NCBI GenBank assembly: GCA_036937835.1
Contig: CM072880.1
Location: forward strand, 1,799,501 to 1,863,500
Origin: Pampus argenteus
Taxonomy: Eukaryota > Chordata > Actinopteri > Scombriformes > Stromateidae
DNA length: 64,000 bases
Reading direction: 5' to 3'
Below, piece after piece: positions 1 to 11,520 of the stretch. Under the pieces are notes generated by a model. That model saw only the letters and a list, made by a program, of their open reading frames with translations. It was not told the origin of the DNA and did no database searches. Every line of letters begins with the position of its first letter. The first letter of the stretch is position 1. The position numbers and the translations under genes are program-made.

Positions 1-1024
1 CCAGAGCCAGCAGGTCATCAGCTGCCAGCCGGTCGGCCTGAGAATCAGACTCAGGAATGAGACGGTGGTGCCAGGACGGGACTGTCTGTGTAGCCTCAGA
101 TACGGCAGGACAAGACGTACTGAAGCCTTCACTGAAGGGAAACGTACCTGTCTATCACAGGCAGGTGATGTTCAGACTCAAATCACAACCTGGATGAATT
201 GTTTGAGTGCTAAACTTAAAAAAAAAAAAACTAACTTAGGATGTTTATTTTAAAATTATGCATAATATTTAATGGATATTTAGAGACTGAGAGAAAGAAG
301 AAAAGACTGAAGACATTTAGTCAGGAAAAGAAGAAGAAATGAACAAAGGAAGTGAAGAAAGAAGTAAGACAACATAGATGTAAAAAAAAGACAAAAGAAA
401 AAACAAAAGAAGAAATAAAGAAGAAGACAGATGGAAGTGGAGACGGAGGGAGTGAAAAAAAAAAGAAAAAAAGAAGATGAAGAAGAAGAAGATGGGAAAT
501 CTCCAAAAAAGGAAATCTTTACATAAAAACAGTCAAGACGGCTTAAAAACAGCAGCTGGAGAAGAGGATGTACAACGCTTTCCACGCGTGTGTGTGTGTT
601 TGTGTGTGTGTGTGTGTATGTTTGTGCGTGTGTGTGCGTGCATGTTTGTGTGTGTGTGTGTGTTTGTACGTGTGTGTTTGTGTGTGTGTGTATGTTTGTG
701 TGTGTGTGTGTGCGTGCGCGTGTGTGTGCATTTTATTTTTATATGAATATATTCATCTGTAATATTTAAACACAGTGTAACCCTGTGTGTGTTTAACAAT
801 ATGTGAACATTTAGACATAGTTCTCTCTATCTCTCTCTATGTATATATATATATACATAGAGAGAGAGTGTGTGTGTGTTTTTGTTTGTGTGCGTGTGTG
901 TGTGTGTGCGTGTGTGTGTGTGCGTGTGTGTGTGTGTGTGTTCAGTTAATTGCCAGATGGTGTGTCATAGATGGGGAATGTTGTTTATAAATGATGAGAG
1001 AGATGAAGGCCAGACCTCAACATT

Positions 1025-1091
<67 letters not shown>

Positions 1092-1589
1092 GCTCCAGGG
1101 TTTTTATTATTGTCAGAAAACCACACAGCTCTGATAAGTAAACAACAATAATTCATACAGTTGCTGTTTTTAAATCTTGTTTTTTGTTTTTGTTTTGTTT
1201 TTGGAGGGGGGGGTGTTGTCTAATATCACATCTGTTTTTATTTATTTATTTATTTATTATTCAGTTTTAAGAAGTTAAATTGTCTTCATGCAAATAAAAA
1301 AAAAAAAAAAGTACAAGTTAAAGAAGTAGAGAGCAGCGCCCCCTAGTGGCTGTTATTTCCTTTGGTTAAAAGGGCAAATTTATTTATATTTATATTTATG
1401 TATATATATATATATATATATATACAGTAACAAGACTTATGTTGCACATGTAAGGGTTTTTATTGTACGTTGATGTTCAATGTGTGTGTGTGTGTGCGTG
1501 TGCGTGTGCGTGTGCGTGTGCGTGTGTGTCTTTGTGTGTGCGTGTGTCTGTGTGTGTCTGTGTCTGTGTGTGTGTGTGTGTGTGTGCAG
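1..1589. other. Upstream/intronic DNA of the GPCR gene, microsatellite-rich
   Basis: No exon of the receptor ectodomain could be recognised here. The DNA holds a purine-rich tract (about 280-530), compound (TG)n at about 590-729 and 870-942, (CA)n at about 1025-1089, (TA)n at about 1400-1424 and a long TG/CG tract at about 1480-1587 that runs into the next splice acceptor. Bases 2-190 are open in one frame with three cysteines, but they match no class B ectodomain motif that I know. The ectodomain exons are therefore probably upstream of the window. Confidence 0.5.
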
Positions 1590-2361
1590 CTGGTTTTCTA
1601 CAGGGTGGTAAAGATTCTGTCCACGCTGGGTCACAGCCTGTCACTCATCACTCTGCTCACCAGCGCCATCATCATCTGTTTGTTCAGGTAAACACAAACA
1701 CACACCAGGTAAACACAAACACACACCAGGTAAACACAAACACACACCAGGTAAACACAAACACACACCAGGTAAACCAGCGAGTCGGGTTGCTTCATTC
1801 AACCCTCCACAAACACTGAAGAACAAAACTTTGTGAATTATTTATATAGTTGTTTATATATTATATAAGTAAAGAAGTGACTCACTAAATATACATATTC
1901 TGCCTTAAGAGAGCGAATAGTCAAAAACACACTTAAACATTTATTTTCATGCAAAATCAAGACATTTTTTAAACATTTGTGTCATTTTGAGTTTGTGCAA
2001 CAGATCTGGATATTTTGAACTTGTGCAGGATGTTCAACGCAGTTTTATATATTTCTGATATAAATTAAATTATTTCACCAAAAATATCTGAACTAGTCGT
2101 TAAAACATCTCAAAGTTTACCTCTTTAAATCTTTTCAGACTTTTGGGTGAGTCACAGGATAGCTCAGGATATATTCATATAACATGTTAAACACACGCGT
2201 GCTCCTCGGGGTGATAACAGCTGAGACTGATGGAGGCTGCAGCTCGGCCTGGATCGGCTCCAGATGTTCACTCGGCTGCTATCAGCATGTTTAGATAGCT
2301 CATCTTTCACTGTATTCACACCCCGACACCATGCATAAACACACTTCTTAACATTCCTCTG

Positions 2362-2404
<43 letters not shown>

Positions 2405-5400
2405 GAGGCTCCATTGTACGAGGAACTACATCCATCTCAACTTGTTTGTGTCGTTCATGCTGCGAGCCGTGACTGTGCTGACTAAAGACTCGCTGCTCTT
2501 CTCAGATGATGAAAACACCGACTGCGGCACGAAGCCCTCACTGGTGACCTCACACACATTTGTTTTCACTATATTTATGAGGACCAACTTTTTTTATTTT
2601 ATCACTGTTAATCAATCAATCAAAGTGTTTATTGTCATATGCACAGTGTAGAAACAAGTTATCGTATCAATAATATTGATTAAGTAAACATCTGTTCCCA
2701 TACCGGGAGTCGAACCCGGGCCGCCTGGGTGAAAACCAGGAATCCTGACCGCTAGACCATATGGGACGATGCTGTCCAGCTATAAGTCTTATGTTGTGTA
2801 GCACAACAAGCTAGTGAAGCTACGTTTGCCTTCCACAGAACTGCTCTCTGGAGACTGAAAATCACTGTTATTAGTCTTTAGAAAAGCAAAGAAACGCAAA
2901 TTTATTTATATACAACCAAAAATATAAACAATAAAAACAAGCAGGGAAAAGCACACAGAATAAAAAACAATAAACAAGCAGATACATTTGATTTAAAATC
3001 ATTAAAAAAAAAAGTTAAAATAAAATAAGTCTATTTTGAAGTTGATTATCTGAGAGTTTTATTCTAAACTTGGAGCCATTTCTAAACAAACTAATGAAGC
3101 AACATGTCACTGTGTGCAGTGCTGTGATTCACTGACATGTTTTTAATAGTATTGGGACAACAGTGACGGCCCCGAAGATTAAGATGTGTCAGACTTTTTA
3201 GCCTCGCTAGCAGCATGTTTGGTCTCTTGCTGCACGTTGTTGGCCTGTCCTCCAGCGCCACCAGCAGGTCAAAGTTTTGGCTCATTCTTCTGTGTTATAA
3301 CTCAACATCCTGTCAAAGTATTGGGACAGTTTATATGGTGATCCTCCTCCAGAGATCACTCATATATGGACAAAATAATGCTGAATCTGTTAACTCAAAG
3401 CACATAAACATAAATATGCGAATGTATAAATAGATTATATAAACTATCTGAAACATGTTCATCCATGTCCATCCATGTTTATCCATGTTCATCCATGTCG
3501 GTGTTGTTTTAGGTGGGCTGTAAGGCCATTCTGGTGTTCTTCAACTACTTTATCATGGCCAACTTCTTCTGGTTGTTGGTGGAGGGTCTCTACCTGCACA
3601 CTCTGCTGCTCGTCATCCACAACTACTCCACCTGCCTGTCCATCTACATGTTCATCGGCTGGGGTACGAGGCACCGCAACACCCACATCTTACTTTTCTT
3701 AGTTTTTGATCATCGAGGTTTGCAGGAAGGTCAGTTAATAAAAAAGTTAATAAAAGCTCTGCTGTTTCTAATGGAGATCATTCAAAGACACTAAATATAG
3801 TGAAAGTGTGTGTTAAAATAGTGAAATTTATTTTTCAACCTTGAAACATAAAAGAAAAAAAGAAAAGAAGAAGGAAAGATGATCTCAAGTGTTTGATAAC
3901 TGTATTTATATAAATGTTTGAATTCATATTTGCAATAACAAATAAAAACTCACATTGCTGATGTTGGCGATGAGTTCAGTGTTGACCTGAATGAAGGATT
4001 ACAAAATAAAACGCAGTTGTAGCTCCTTCATGCTACAAATATTACAATCAAAACAATAACATCGTCAATAAAATAATACAAAATCTATACTGTAAAAGCA
4101 TCGCTAAAGGAAGAAATAAAAACCCATAATATACAGTTACATATACAGTATACATATAGAGCATACAGTATATACAGTATGTACTCATACGCTCAAAGTT
4201 AAAATATCTAAGATAATAATATCTTAAATCTCTAAGCTTGTTGTTAATTTAAAGTCATAATCCGGCTGCTTTCATCATTTTTGCACATTTCTTGCACCAA
4301 ACTTATGCAACACATGCAGCAGGCATGCAGCAGACATGCATGCAGCAGGCATGCAGCAGACATGCATGCAGCAGGCATGCAGCAGACATGCATGCAGCAG
4401 GCATGCAGCAGACATGCATGCAGCAGGCATGCAGCAGACATGCATGCAGCAGGCATGCAGCAGACATGCATGCAGCAGGCATGCAGCAGACATGCATGCA
4501 GCAGGCATGCAGCAGACATGCATGCAGCAGGCATGCAGCAGACATGCATGCAGCAGGCATGCAGCAGACATGCATGCAGCAGGCATGCAGCAGACATGCA
4601 TGCAGCAGGCATGCAGCAGACATGCATGCAGCAGGCATGCAGCAGACATGCATGCAGCAGGCATGCAGCAGACATGCAGCAGGCATGCAGCAGGCATGCA
4701 GCAGCAGACATGCAGCAGAGACCGAGCGACAGACGGTGCGTCACGGTGTATTTTATACTGAAAGGTCGGGTTATAAACAGTCTCTCTGCTGCTGCTTTGT
4801 GACGCCTCCTTCCACCATCCATCACATCATTGCCGACGCATCCTCCCTAATGCATGAGCATCCAGCTGTTTAATGTACACGTGTGTGTCTGTGTGTAGAC
4901 GTCGTTTTTCACTTCGTGCCACCTTATGATGATGTTCAGTGTCTGAGAATCTAAACAGACTTTCTATTTTTCTCTCTCTGTCAGGAATCCCGTTTATATT
5001 CATGGTGGCGTGGATCATATGTAGGATAAACCTGGAGGACACATGGTGAGTAACCAAGACGACCGTCAGCCTCAAACAGCAACTTTTTATAGCACAATTC
5101 AAAAAGTGCTTCACATGATGAAACTGCTGGATATGAAGCTTTAAATACATTTCTACACAGAAGGAGGATTATTTTTAGTTTATGAAATGTTAAAGAAATA
5201 ATACAGAGGCCACAGTGATTCCTTTATTTACTTGTTTTGACTTCAGATATTCAACAACAAAAACAAACAAACAAATTGTCAAATATGAGAAGCTGTTTTT
5301 GCATTTTTGCAGATTATTATTTTTTTAATAATGCACAAAAATAATGCAAAAATCTCAAATTTTGATGATGTGACAGACAGTTGAACGCTGTAGACAGTCT

Positions 5401-5842
5401 GACGGTCTTCCTCGTGCTTCTTTTCAGGTGCTGGGAGATGAACGACAACCCCATCCCAGACAGACTCGTAAACTGGCCCATCATGACGTCTATCATCGTG
5501 AGTTATTATATTATTAGTCTTATATACATCATCACTATACATCCTGCAATTAGCTGTGTTTAAAAAAAGCCCAGTATAAAGTGCGTACTGTGCCTTTATG
5601 CGTATACATATTTTGTGTGTGTATTCTGGTCTTTCGGATGTTTGCTCATATTTGCGCCGTCTCTCTGCTGTGTTGAAGGTTAACTTCATCCTGTTCATCA
5701 GCATCATTCGCATCCTGGTGCAGAAACTTCGCTGCACTGATGTCGGAGGAAACGAGCAATCACAGTACAGGTAAAAAACCGGTGGAGTCACGTTAAACGT
5801 TACAGAAATACCTGAAAGCAAATAAAGATAGAGATATTTGGA

Positions 5843-5882
<40 letters not shown>

Positions 5883-6298
5883 GCAGTCGTCTGGCGAAGT
5901 CGACCCTCCTGCTGATCCCTCTGTTTGGGGTCAACTACATGGTGTTTTTCTACCAGATGGAGACGACTGATAATTTGATGATGAAGAACGTTAAGATCTT
6001 CTTTGACCTCGGCCTCGCATCCTTCCAGGTGACGATTCAGAACAACTCAAGAAGGTAGACGCAGTTGAAATGGATAAAAGATAAGAAATGATCTAAGACA
6101 AAGTTTAGGGGCAAAGACATTGAATGAGGCTCGCTGCACACCTTTAAACAGACAGGTGAGAAGCAGCAAACTTACCTGATGCTTTAAGGTGTGGATGTTT
6201 CATCTCCTTTCATTTGAACGTCTTCACTTCAGCTCTAATCTGATACTCAGTTGCTCCATTTTTAAAAGTGAAGGTGAAAAACGTGCAGCTAATGATGT

Positions 6299-6368
<70 letters not shown>

Positions 6369-6797
6369 CTTAATGAGTAACGTTGTGTATGTGTGTGTTT
6401 TAGGGTCTAATCGTGGCTGTTCTCTACTGTTTCCTCAACAGTGAGGTGAGGATACACACACACACGCACGCACACACACACACACACACACACATGCACG
6501 CACACATGCACGCACGCACACACACGCACACACACACACACACACGCACGCACGCACGCACGCACACACACAGGTTTCTGTATTTATGAATATAAATTTC
6601 AGAGCTTTTGTGTCCTTAAAAAGGTCCAGAGCGAGCTGAGGAGGACGTGGCGGAGTCTGTCACTCAAGCGTTACGTTGGGCGGGACTACAAGCTGCACGC
6701 CATGTCAGTCGGCCGAAACGGCACCGAAAACTCTGCCCAGTTCCCCCGAAACTCCCGAGCCCAGTCCATCCTGCAGACCGAGACCACCCTGCTCTGA
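1590..6797 (+). CDS. Class B1 (secretin-family) GPCR, VPAC2/PRP-GHRH receptor-like, 5' truncated by the window
   Basis: Nine exons join in phase: 1590-1687, 2405-2543, 3513-3663, 4985-5045, 5428-5497, 5679-5770, 5887-6028, 6404-6445, 6624-6797 (322 residues from TM1 to stop). Diagnostic segments are HCTRNYIHLNLF (TM2), MANFFWLLVEGLYLHTLL (TM3), QSQYSRLAKSTLLLIPLFGV (TM5/6), and GLIVAVLYCFLNSEVQSEL (TM7/helix 8). The tail ends SRAQSILQTETTLL, close to the VPAC2 C-terminus. The family couples peptide hormones (VIP, PACAP, PRP/GHRH) to Gs at the plasma membrane. The second extracellular loop CWEMNDNPIPDRLVNWPI differs from typical VPAC2, so a PRP/GHRH-receptor-like paralogue is equally possible. 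Exon sizes of 61, 70, 92 and 42 bp fit the family. The N-terminal hormone-binding exons are missing, presumably lying before base 1. Family assignment is firm; the exact orthologue is not. Confidence 0.9.
1685..1773 (+). repeat. Five tandem copies of a 21-bp unit carrying a splice donor
   Basis: The unit CAGGTAAACACAAACACACAC begins at the 3' end of the first visible GPCR exon, so CAG|GTAAAC recurs with GT at 1688, 1709, 1730, 1751 and 1772. The receptor frame stays intact only at the first donor. Using any later one reads AGG TAA and stops. Confidence 0.9.
2695..2766 (-). tRNA. tRNA-Glu (anticodon TTC)
   Basis: On the minus strand the 72-nt sequence starts TCCCATATGGTCTAGCGG, has the anticodon arm CTGGTTTTCACCCAG (anticodon TTC), a T arm containing GGTTCGA, and an acceptor 3' half TATGGGA that pairs with the 5' end TCCCATA. 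It looks intact, with A and B boxes, and closely resembles vertebrate tRNA-Glu-TTC. It lies antisense in the intron between the TM2 and TM3 exons of the GPCR. The downstream minus-strand DNA has only a TTT run, not a clear T4 terminator, so it could be a weakly expressed or recently inserted copy. Confidence 0.93.
4316..4700. repeat. 26-bp minisatellite, about 13 copies, in the GPCR TM3-TM4 intron
   Basis: The unit reads CATGCATGCAGCAGGCATGC plus AGCAGA. The CATGCAT core recurs every 26 bases from 4335 to 4647 (13 occurrences), with shorter variant units at both ends. Each unit contains the self-complementary words GCATGC and ATGCAT, so single strands could fold. The unit length is not a multiple of three, so all six frames stay open for several hundred bases by chance. 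The resulting Cys/His/Met- or Gln/Ala-rich ORFs are not genes. Confidence 0.95.
6300..6571. repeat. (AAT)n trinucleotide and compound (CA)n/(CACG)n microsatellites
   Basis: A pure (AAT)n run occupies about 6300-6366, just before the 42-bp GPCR exon (6404-6445). A compound CA/CACG tract follows at about 6454-6571, in the last intron. Confidence 0.9.
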
Positions 6798-8657
6798 CAG
6801 AGAGGGTCCGTCTTTACAAAGACGTTCAGGACTGATGCTCATATTCAGAGCGACTCAGGAGGCAGAAGAACCGAAGAACATATCGTTTGCTCCTGCGGGG
6901 ATCGAACCTGTGACCTGCAGATGTTTAAGCCAGTTTATCTGGTGCAGTCTAAAGCACGCGGTGTGGAAACATTTTCTTCATGTTTGATGCGATAACTCGT
7001 CCTTGACTTTTGTCCCTCATATTTGAATCTTTTTTTTTATTATCAGCCAAAACTGGTAAAAAATATCTTGTAATTTACTAGAAGAAAATCTAAAATCTAA
7101 AAAACTAAATGTAATATTATATATCAGAAGTATGTTTTTCTACTTCCCATCCTGTTAATCATCTCAAGTCCCCTCAGATTCACCCCGACCCTCCTATCAT
7201 ATCCTAAATGATAAAGCCTCATCTGGGAGTTCAGGAAATATATATAAATATACTAATATTACTGTAGCTCATGTGAATCTACTTGATTGTTTATGTTATT
7301 TTTCATGTGTGGTAGTTGGTGCCAATATTTTTGTATTTTTTTAATTAATCCGGCTTCAATTTTTTCCAACAATAATTTTCCTGAAAAGGGTTGAAAGTCG
7401 TTTGGATTTTTGCGTCTTTCTAACGGAGAGATTTCAGCCTTTAAATGAAATAAAAATGGTTGAAATATAACGACTTTAATCAGGAACGACTCTGAACACT
7501 GGACATTATTCAAACCGATACCGAACGTTGACACAAACCAGGTTTCACTTCTGCTCTTAACAACCAAAACTCAAAGCGTATTTCATGTACAGAGACGGAC
7601 TGTTTTCTATTGTATGTTTTTTTAATATAATGATAAAATAATATAAAAGCTTTTATCATGTTTGTTTCTTGTTTATTGATTAATTGATTAGTTACCATGT
7701 CGATCACTGTTTCAGTCATAGAGGACGACTGAAACCAGGAAGTATTCTCTGATGTCGACTTTATTTTACAATAACTTAAAGTACTAGATGAGTAAAGTCA
7801 TTTTTCAAATCAAAGTTTTTCTTAACATCCTTTTTTTTTAGCAGTTAGTGTCGGTGTAGATTCATACGCCGCTGAAAATAGTCCCCAGCAGACTAAAGTC
7901 CACCATAATGAACCATAATGAACCATAATAAGGCCATAACGAACATCAGAATAATGATGAATAATAAATTCAGACCATTTCTATTTTCCAGAATATTTGT
8001 TTTAGGAACATTATTTATAAGGAAAATAAAATCACTCCAGTTGGATAAACATGGTTAAGATAAGAAGTAAAGAAGCAACCGATCAGGTTTTAAACTCTGT
8101 TTCACTTCGTATGTTCTTATCTGCTGTTTATTTTTCCACTGGCCGCAGTAAACACACCATGGCCGTGTGTGTGTTTATCTGCATTTGACCCGCGCTGTGA
8201 GAGGTCAGAGGTCAACGAGGAAGCTCAACTGTTAAACAGAAGAAACAAACTCCAGTGTGAAACTAATTCGTCGTTTTCATCGAGGCTTCGAGTTTCTTCT
8301 GAGACGAGTCGTGTTTATTTTGGATTTGAGCTGTTCGGCTATTTCTGAGAGTTTGACGTTATCTCGTTAGAGTTAGACTCATATCTGTATGACAGCAAAG
8401 AAACATGGAAAATATACATATGATACACACACACACTTTATGATCTGGGATGCAAATATATTTATTGCTTGATATATATATATACATACACACATATATA
8501 CCTGCATATATATATGTTTGTTTATATGTTCAAGGAATTATTATAGAATAGAATAAAGGCACACGCTGTGTGTGTGTGTGTGTGTGTATGTGTGTGTGTG
8601 TGTGAGAGAAGCGGGGGAAATGTTGACGAGAGGAAATGCTTCATGGGTTGCCGGGCA
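6798..8657. other. 3' flank of the GPCR and intergenic DNA
   Basis: AT-rich DNA with no supported exon. It probably holds the receptor 3' UTR; I could not choose a polyadenylation site. A degenerate tRNA-like patch (GGGATCGAACC) sits near 6898, and (TG)n at about 8566-8606. Confidence 0.5.
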
Positions 8658-8891
8658 TCATTTCGTCATTTTGGTGATGACTAGAAAAGAGAAAGAAGAC
8701 AAATGACAAAGTGTTTGCGTGTGTGTGTGTTTGCGTGTTTGTGTGTGTGTGTGTGTGTTTTTGTGTGTGTTGCGTTTGGCACGATGTGTAACTTACGTTT
8801 CTGCACCCATTCAGCTTCGGGATCAGCACAAACCTTTTTATCTTCTTTATCAAGGAGACTGAAAGAAGAAAAACAAAACGGAGAGATGATG

Positions 8892-8934
<43 letters not shown>

Positions 8935-9916
8935 AGAGACCATGTTTAAACTTACATTATAGCCTCCTTGCATCCATTTCTGGCAGGTAGTTTTGTGTAT
9001 TTGTGCCCACGTATGTCACTGGTGATGTCTTCTTTGGTGAGCTGTTTGCAGCATGGGATCGGTCTGGATGGATGACGGCCTGAGAAAGAAAACACAAACT
9101 AGAAATGTGAACGCTGAAATCGTTCCTCTTGTTTGAAATGTTTCTCTCCAACACAAGAAAAATGTATTTAAAGGGTTCATCTGAAGACAATATAAGGCTT
9201 CAGCAGTGTGAGTTAATATATCTTCCACAGTTACACCCTTTTTTCAGTAAGATACACACAAAATTTTATTTTATTAATAATATTAAAACATAAATTTCTT
9301 CATCTACAGCATCTGTTAAACAGCCAGAAAGAGTTTCGTTATGCTCAAAGTCAACTGAACCTGTTTTAGAAGAACCTGAAACGAGTCGGTTTCTGGATTC
9401 ACGATGACCTGAATGACCGAGACTCGAATCTCTAATTGTTCCAAAATGTTGTCAATAAGTGGACAAAGTTTTACCGTTAATCAGACATAAACTAATATTA
9501 TCATGAACAAATTTACAATAAATAGATGGTAAATGTTCCTTAAACATTTGTGATATATTAGAAAAGACAGAAATCAGCATCAGATAAAATAAAAATGCAC
9601 CGTTTCTGTTTCTATGATTTAAACAACTATCATTTCAGCTACTGCACATACTTCAAAAGTCTAAAGTCTTACTGGACTTTTTACAGACTCACATCCTGAA
9701 CGGACTCAAGTTCTCTAACAAGGACAAACCCTGAGAAAGTGTTAAAACATGAGACATGAAACATGAGACATGAGACATGAGACATGAGACATGAGACATG
9801 AGAGAAAGCTCAAAGAGGCCGTTCAGGTGTCAAGACTTACGGTTACCTGCAAAGCAGTGAGCGCACAGACTCACTGAGAGCAGGAGGAGAGCGATGAACA
9901 GGATCCTCGAGGACAT
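8658..9916 (-). CDS. CC chemokine, four exons
   Basis: Minus-strand exons 9847-9916, 8956-9079, 8797-8858 and 8658-8680 join in phase and encode a protein of about 92 residues. Residues 1-23 (MSSRILFIALLLLSVSLCAH...) form a signal peptide. The mature part carries the chemokine fold signatures RPIPCCKQL (adjacent N-terminal cysteines), ARNGCKEAII (third Cys) and VCADPEAEWVQK (fourth Cys and C-terminal helix). The last exon adds only LITKMTK before TGA. Secreted CC chemokines act on leukocyte chemokine receptors. The small fourth coding exon is less common than the three-exon plan but fits the strong donor after QK (8797) and the CTAG acceptor at 8681. I cannot name the orthologue. It is the first member of a minus-strand chemokine cluster reaching 28.4 kb. 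Confidence 0.9.
9751..9803. repeat. Short tandem array of ACATGAG heptamers
   Basis: About seven tandem copies of a 7-bp unit (ACATGAG/ACATGAA) lie in intron 1 of the first chemokine gene, about 45 bases from its exon 1 donor. Confidence 0.85.
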
Positions 9917-11091
9917 TTTGATCCGTTAGTTGATCGATTGACTGCACAAACTGACAGATGTTTCTATATTTATAGGTTTACTGATGACGTACGTCCTTGT
10001 TGTGGGGTCGAGTGGGGGTATTATTATCACACCTCCGCCTCTCATTAAACCAACACCATCTTTCTGAGAAACAAAGACGGAGGCACAGAAACCCACACAG
10101 AGGTGGGAATTATTATTCACAACTTAACTAAAAGAAAAAAAGAAATAAGCAAAAAAAAAATACCTTAAAATCCACAAAATGAAGATGGATTTAGTAAACG
10201 TGCTTTAATCTGAGCCAAAAGATAAGAAGAGAAATGTTGCTTATGCTACTTAATCAGCATCCACATTAATGATTTTTCTGATTATTTTAAGGGATAATGA
10301 AGCAACAAATCTCCTAAACTTGCAAAGTACTCGAAAACTGAGCCGTGAAATAAAATATCCTGATCCTGAATTTATCTTGTGAAAACTGAAAAGAAAAGCT
10401 TATAAAATCTTGTGCTGTTTCCAACTACAACTCATCTTAAAATGAATTCAGTGACAAGTGTGATGCTGATGATGTTGACGAAGATGCATATGTCATGTTT
10501 CTGTTTCACTTTGACATTAAACAATCAGCAAACACACCGTTTCCTTCCACATTAGAAACAATACCCACATTAAAACATGTGGTCGCCTGCACCACAGCAG
10601 ACGTTTTAAATCTTTCCGTAGGTCCCACCACACAGCATCAACTCATACAGAGTGGAAGAACATTTCCACTTCTTTATCTCACCAATAAATGCAAAAGTAT
10701 TTATAAATCTGTTCAGACTGGCTACACACTTCATAAAGAGACCTGAGACACAATACACCTGGTTGAACTGGAGAAATGCTGGTAGTAGTAATACCTGAAG
10801 TGATTTCTGACTCTGTTCAAGTGTTTGACATGATGATGATGAGTTTATTTATTATTTAACACATTTAAAAAAAAAAATTGTTTAAAAAATGCTTAATGTC
10901 TGTATATTTATAAACAAAACACATTGGAATGAGTGAAATTAAACCCATGATGGCTAAAAGATAAAAGACACCACATCATATAAAAGCATAGAAACCATGA
11001 CAACCACTTTGATTGTGTAGATGAAGACGGCAGAAGTTGGCGTCTTAATGGCTTCATATCTAACCATGAACATGTGAACATGAATTTTTAG
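9917..11091. other. Chemokine 5' flank and intergenic DNA
   Basis: The bases just above 9916 are the putative promoter of the 8658-9916 chemokine, with TATTTATAGG-like sequence read as CCTATAAATA on the minus strand at about 9967-9976. The rest is AT-rich, with no exon that I can support. Confidence 0.45.
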
Positions 11092-11140
11092 CAATGCTGA
11101 GGTCACTAAAAACCTTTCTGATAAAACGTGGTCGTTGTTT

Positions 11141-11520
11141 TCATTGGTTGGAGGTGGAGAAGGAGGCTTGAGAGGTTTGACCAGCAGGAGGGGAGGCGGT
11201 GGATGTGATGATGGAGAGCAGGGAGACGGGAGACGAAGGAGTGGATTTAGCTTTTTTTGCATTCCTGTGAGACCAAACCAAAAGATGCAAAGGTTATTTT
11301 AAGAAAGTGAACGAGGAAGTGAAGTGAGGAAATGTCAGAGTGAGTGTGTGAGTGAATGAACAATAATGTGAAACTCACAGAAACTCTCTGATCTTGCAGG
11401 GAACCCAGGGAGATTTCACCTGACTGCAGTATAGACACGACTCTGTCTGAAAGCTGCAGGAAGAGTCATCAGGACGATGGTGACAAACACACTGTTTAGC
11501 AGGTTTCTACAATTCATCAT
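11141..11520 (-). pseudogene. CC chemokine pseudogene lacking exon 2
   Basis: This is a third copy of the tail-extended chemokine found at 14085-14932 and 20941-21672. Recognisable parts are the start of exon 1 (11463-11520, beginning MMNCRNLLNSV), exon 3 (11379-11453) and exon 4 (11141-11264). Exon 1 is cut in mid signal peptide, and its sequence joins directly to what is intron 2 in the paralogues. Intron 1, all of exon 2 (with the adjacent CC pair and third cysteine) and part of intron 2 are therefore deleted. Exon 3 also has a Gly-to-Cys change (ESCLYC instead of ESGLYC). Without exon 2 no chemokine fold can form. Homology to the other copies extends from about 11092 to about 11749, including the 5' flank. 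Confidence 0.88.

Noticed and set aside
1..190. Open frame with cysteines that might be a GPCR ectodomain exon
   Set aside because: No class B ectodomain motif is visible, and no donor in a phase compatible with the exon at 1590 could be supported.
477..1151. Several ORFs of Val/Cys or Thr/His repeats on both strands
   Set aside because: They are translations of (TG)n/(CA)n microsatellites, with no splice or coding context. The same holds for similar ORFs near 1437-1819, 8641-8990, 43383-43950 and 48945-49809.
4244..4873. ORFs of up to 193 codons rich in Cys/His/Met/Ala/Gln
   Set aside because: They arise from the 26-bp minisatellite, which is open in all frames and lies in a GPCR intron.
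6893..6960. tRNA-like patch (GGGATCGAACC)
   Set aside because: Only a B-box-like word is present and no cloverleaf pairing was found. It is probably a SINE or tRNA-derived relic. The patch near 55408 was rejected for the same reason.
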